From Bacillota bacterium (GTDB taxonomy: Bacteria; Bacillota; Clostridia; Christensenellales; Pumilibacteraceae): a DNA stretch of 16,038 nt. The position numbers and the translations under genes are program-made. The notes below the pieces were generated by a model that was given only the letters and a program-made list of their open reading frames with translations, was not told where the DNA came from and did no database searches. The stretch covers positions 1 to 16,038 of the forward strand of contig WQZE01000008.1 of assembly GCA_009780875.1 (NCBI GenBank), read 5' to 3'. Below, piece after piece: positions 13,701-16,038 of this stretch (positions are counted from its first letter, which is position 1; each line of letters begins with the position of its first letter).

Positions 13701-14468
13701 ATGGAAGAAAACAAGTGTATCACAATCAAAAATCTTAATTTGTATTATGGGGACAATCACGCTCTCAAAAATATAAATATGGACATTTTCAAAAACAAGA
13801 TTACCGCTTTTATTGGACCATCGGGTTGCGGAAAGTCCACTCTTTTGCGTTGTCTCAATAGGATGAACGACTTGATTGAAACTTGTCGCATTGAGGGGAA
13901 TATTGAAGTAGAAGGTTTTGCAAGCCAGATTTATGACAAGTCCATAGATGTCAATGCTTTGCGAAAAAGTGTTGGGATGGTGTTTCAAAAACCCAATGTT
14001 TTCCCGATGAGTATTTTTGACAATATTGCTTTTGGACCTCGCACACACGGAATCAAAAAAAAGCCAGAGTTGCAAGCCATTGTGGAGGACAGTTTGACCA
14101 AAGCCGGTATATGGAATGAGGTCAAAGACAATCTCAAAAAATCAGCGCTTGCCTTGTCGGGTGGACAGCAGCAACGGATTTGTATTGCAAGAGCCTTGGC
14201 GGTGCAACCAGAGATTTTGCTGATGGATGAGCCCACGAGTGCATTGGACCCCATTTCTACGGGCATCATTGAGGATTTGTGCGACCAGTTGAAAAAGAAT
14301 TATAGTATTGTGATAGTCACGCACAATATGCAACAAGCCTTGCGTATTGCTGATAGGACGGCTTTCTTTTTGTTGGGAGAAATGATTGAGGAGAGCAAAA
14401 CGGTAGATTTGTTCAATAGACCTCAAACGGAACAATGCGAAAGATATATTACAGGCAAATTTGGTTGA
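13701..14468 (+). CDS. pstB: Phosphate import ATPase PstB
   Basis: A 255-residue ABC ATPase that powers phosphate import from the cytoplasmic face. All motifs are intact: Walker A GPSGCGKST (39-47), Q-loop VFQKPNVFPMSIFDNIAFGPR, signature LSGGQ (152-156), Walker B ILLMDEPTSALD (Asp176, Glu177) and H-loop VTHNMQQALRIAD. The start is not certain. ATG 13701 gives a family-like N-terminus (MEENKCITIKNLNLYYG), but the nearest Shine-Dalgarno-like run, AAGGGG (13679-13684), is 16 nt away. A TTG at 13671 has AGGAAGG only 1 nt upstream. The gap to pstCA is 36 bp. Confidence 0.96.
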   Translation: MEENKCITIKNLNLYYGDNHALKNINMDIFKNKITAFIGPSGCGKSTLLRCLNRMNDLIETCRIEGNIEVEGFASQIYDKSIDVNALRKSVGMVFQKPNVFPMSIFDNIAFGPRTHGIKKKPELQAIVEDSLTKAGIWNEVKDNLKKSALALSGGQQQRICIARALAVQPEILLMDEPTSALDPISTGIIEDLCDQLKKNYSIVIVTHNMQQALRIADRTAFFLLGEMIEESKTVDLFNRPQTEQCERYITGKFG

Positions 14469-14506
14469 GAGAAAATTATCAAGCAAAAGTATCAAAAAGG
14501 TGAGTT

Positions 14507-15166
14507 ATGCTAAGAAGTAAGTTTCAACAAGAATTGGAATCGCTCAACAAAGAGTTGGTGGATATGTGTGCGGTGGTAGAAAAAGCCATCAATGACAGCG
14601 TCAAGGCACTCATTACACAAGACAAGTCTCTTTGCAATGAGGTCATTGTCTCCGACAAGCAAATCAATAGATTGACAGCCAAGGTAGAGAGCAAGGCTCA
14701 CAGGATATTGCTCACACAACAGCCCGTTGCAAGTGATTTGCGTACCATATCTACGGCTATGAAAATTGTCAATGACCTTGAACGCATAGGCGACCAAGCA
14801 AGTGATATCAGCGGTATTGTGATTCATCTGTGCGAGGAAGAGTACCAGGAGACGCTCAAAATTTTGCCAAAGATGGGTGACCTTGCGATTCAGATGGTGC
14901 ACGAGTGCGTGGAGAGTTTTGTAGAGGGCAACCTAGAAACAGCCCAAAAGGTCATTCAAACGGATGATGAGATGGACAAACTTTTTGCAGCTTTGCGTGA
15001 TGAATCCATTGATTTTATCAAAACAAAAAAAGACTATGCCAATCAAGGCATTTATTTTATGATGATTGGCAAGTATTTTGAAAAAATTGGTGACCACGCC
15101 GAGAATATTGCCCAATGGGTCATCTTTGAAAAAAGTGGAGAATTCAAAAACCAAAGACTTTTTTAG
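14507..15166 (+). CDS. phoU: PhoU, phosphate transport and signalling regulator
   Basis: A 219-residue all-helical cytoplasmic protein of two related three-helix bundles. Each bundle holds a metal-binding E/D-rich motif: NDLERIGDQASDI (about residues 88-100) and KYFEKIGDHAENIA (about 190-203). PhoU acts with the Pst transporter to shut off the phosphate-starvation response when phosphate is plentiful and to limit uptake. AAGGTGAG lies just before ATG 14507. It is the last gene of the pst operon, 38 bp after pstB. No PhoP/PhoR two-component pair is adjacent, so its signalling partner must be elsewhere. Confidence 0.95.
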   Translation: MLRSKFQQELESLNKELVDMCAVVEKAINDSVKALITQDKSLCNEVIVSDKQINRLTAKVESKAHRILLTQQPVASDLRTISTAMKIVNDLERIGDQASDISGIVIHLCEEEYQETLKILPKMGDLAIQMVHECVESFVEGNLETAQKVIQTDDEMDKLFAALRDESIDFIKTKKDYANQGIYFMMIGKYFEKIGDHAENIAQWVIFEKSGEFKNQRLF

Positions 15167-15227
15167 TGATTGATAAATTTTTTTGTGGGTATCAAGTTTT
15201 ACAAAAATACAAAATAGGAAGAAAAAA

Positions 15228-15920
15228 ATGGACAAAGGTTATATTAGTTTTATAGAGAGTTTGGGCGGATTGGATGGACCGGGTTTGCGTACTGTGTTTT
15301 TTTTGCAAGGTTGTCCGGCTAGGTGTTTGTATTGCCACAACCCAGAAACGCAAAGTTTGCAAGGAGGAGATTTGTACACGGTGCAAGATGTCCTTTTGCT
15401 TGTAGAAAAGTACAGGGCGTATTATGGCACCAACGGTGGGGTTACTTTTAGCGGCGGAGAGCCACTGGTGCAAAGAGATTTTTTGCTCTCGTGCCTCAAA
15501 GCATTGCGTGAGCAAAAGGTGCACACCACATTGGACACATCAGGCACAATGTTTGATGCAGAGATTTTTGACAATGTGGATTTGGTGATGCTAGATATCA
15601 AGCATACTGACCCAAACAAATACAAGTCCATTGTGGATTGTGATATCTCTATGGATACTACGCACCGGTGCATTGAGTATTTTGAACAAAAGGGAATCAA
15701 ATTTTGGGTACGCCAAGTCATTGTACCAGAGTATAATGATGACCAAGCCAATATACAAGCCCTCAAAAAATTGGGCAAATGTGCCCTCAAAATTGAACTT
15801 TTGCCCTATCACGCTTTGGGCAAAAACAAGTATGAAAAAATTGGGAAACCGTACCCAGACTATTTGCAAGAGCCCACGCCCGAACTGATGGCTAGGCTCA
15901 ATGCGTGGCTCAAAGAGTAG
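15228..15920 (+). CDS. pflA: Pyruvate formate-lyase activating enzyme (radical SAM)
   Basis: A 230-residue radical-SAM enzyme. It uses a [4Fe-4S] cluster and S-adenosylmethionine to create the glycyl radical on pyruvate formate-lyase, allowing anaerobic conversion of pyruvate to acetyl-CoA and formate. The cluster motif CPARCLYC gives Cys29, Cys33 and Cys36; the SAM-binding GGVTFSGGEPL and later LDIKH and LLPYHALGKNKYE are typical. There is no extra ferredoxin-like insert after the cluster motif, which fits PflA rather than the larger glycyl-radical activases. ATG 15228 has AGGAAG 6 nt upstream. The pflB partner is not in view; pflA stands alone between phoU and a terminator. It suggests a fermentative anaerobe. 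Confidence 0.93.
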   Translation: MDKGYISFIESLGGLDGPGLRTVFFLQGCPARCLYCHNPETQSLQGGDLYTVQDVLLLVEKYRAYYGTNGGVTFSGGEPLVQRDFLLSCLKALREQKVHTTLDTSGTMFDAEIFDNVDLVMLDIKHTDPNKYKSIVDCDISMDTTHRCIEYFEQKGIKFWVRQVIVPEYNDDQANIQALKKLGKCALKIELLPYHALGKNKYEKIGKPYPDYLQEPTPELMARLNAWLKE

Positions 15921-15942
15921 ATGGTTGCAAGATTGCATTTTC

Positions 15943-15974
15943 AAAAAGACTGGACAAGGGGTCCGGTCTTTTTT
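15943..15974 (+). terminator. Strong intrinsic terminator after pflA
   Basis: AAAAAGACTGGAC (15943-15955) pairs with GTCCGGTCTTTTT (15961-15973), 13 bp with one G-U, loop AAGGG, and a T run to 15974. It lies 22 bp after the pflA stop. The A-run on the left arm would allow partial function on the opposite strand too. Confidence 0.88.
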
Positions 15975-16038
15975 GAGTTGTCTATGGGCGGATCGGCATT
16001 TTTGCTGACATTGTTGATGACTTTGTAGAGTTATGGGC

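Noticed and set aside
15982..16038. C-terminal end of a convergent gene on the minus strand at the right edge
   Set aside because: Only 18 residues before a stop are visible, with no recognisable feature; an equally short + strand frame (15983-16027) is also meaningless on its own.

Overview
The window looks like a chromosomal stretch from an endospore-forming (or formerly spore-forming) member of the Bacillota, most likely class Clostridia. Three points support this. It carries the sporulation proteases SpoIVFB and SpoIVB and the Gram-positive regulator WhiA. Its ribosome binding sites, sigma-A type promoters and intrinsic terminators are typical of the phylum. It has moderately low GC with a strong preference for TTG leucine codons. 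I cannot assign a genus. All recognisable genes are on the + strand.

Layout. Positions 1-1037 hold the 3' end of an unrecognised gene followed by spoIVFB. After a 346-bp AT-rich intergenic region with a promoter comes a large cell-surface lipoprotein with five InlB-type (Listeria-Bacteroides) repeats and a BspA-like leucine-rich C-terminus (1384-3663). A hairpin and a clear sigma-A promoter then introduce metG (3792-5381). This MetG lacks the usual C-terminal tRNA-binding domain, which is encoded instead as its own small gene immediately downstream (5428-5787). whiA and spoIVB follow closely. A 263-bp gap with a consensus promoter leads to tRNA-Tyr(GTA) and tRNA-Gly(GCC), each with its own promoter, then a textbook terminator, then pncB and ruvC.

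The right third is a phosphate-uptake operon, pstS - pstCA - pstB - phoU, behind a TTGACA/TACACT promoter with a spaced direct repeat upstream. Two parts of this operon have unusual architecture. In PstS the two halves of the phosphate-binding fold occur in swapped order (a circular permutation), and PstC and PstA are fused into one 635-residue permease. Together they would form a complete high-affinity phosphate importer (binding lipoprotein, permease, ATPase) plus the PhoU regulator; no phoP/phoR pair is in view. The window ends with pflA, the radical-SAM activase of pyruvate formate-lyase, and a strong intrinsic terminator.

Nothing here looks like a mobile element, CRISPR array, prophage or defence island. 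The most interesting features are architectural: the permuted PstS, the PstC-PstA fusion, the split MetG, and two interacting sigma-K checkpoint proteases lying about 6 kb apart.
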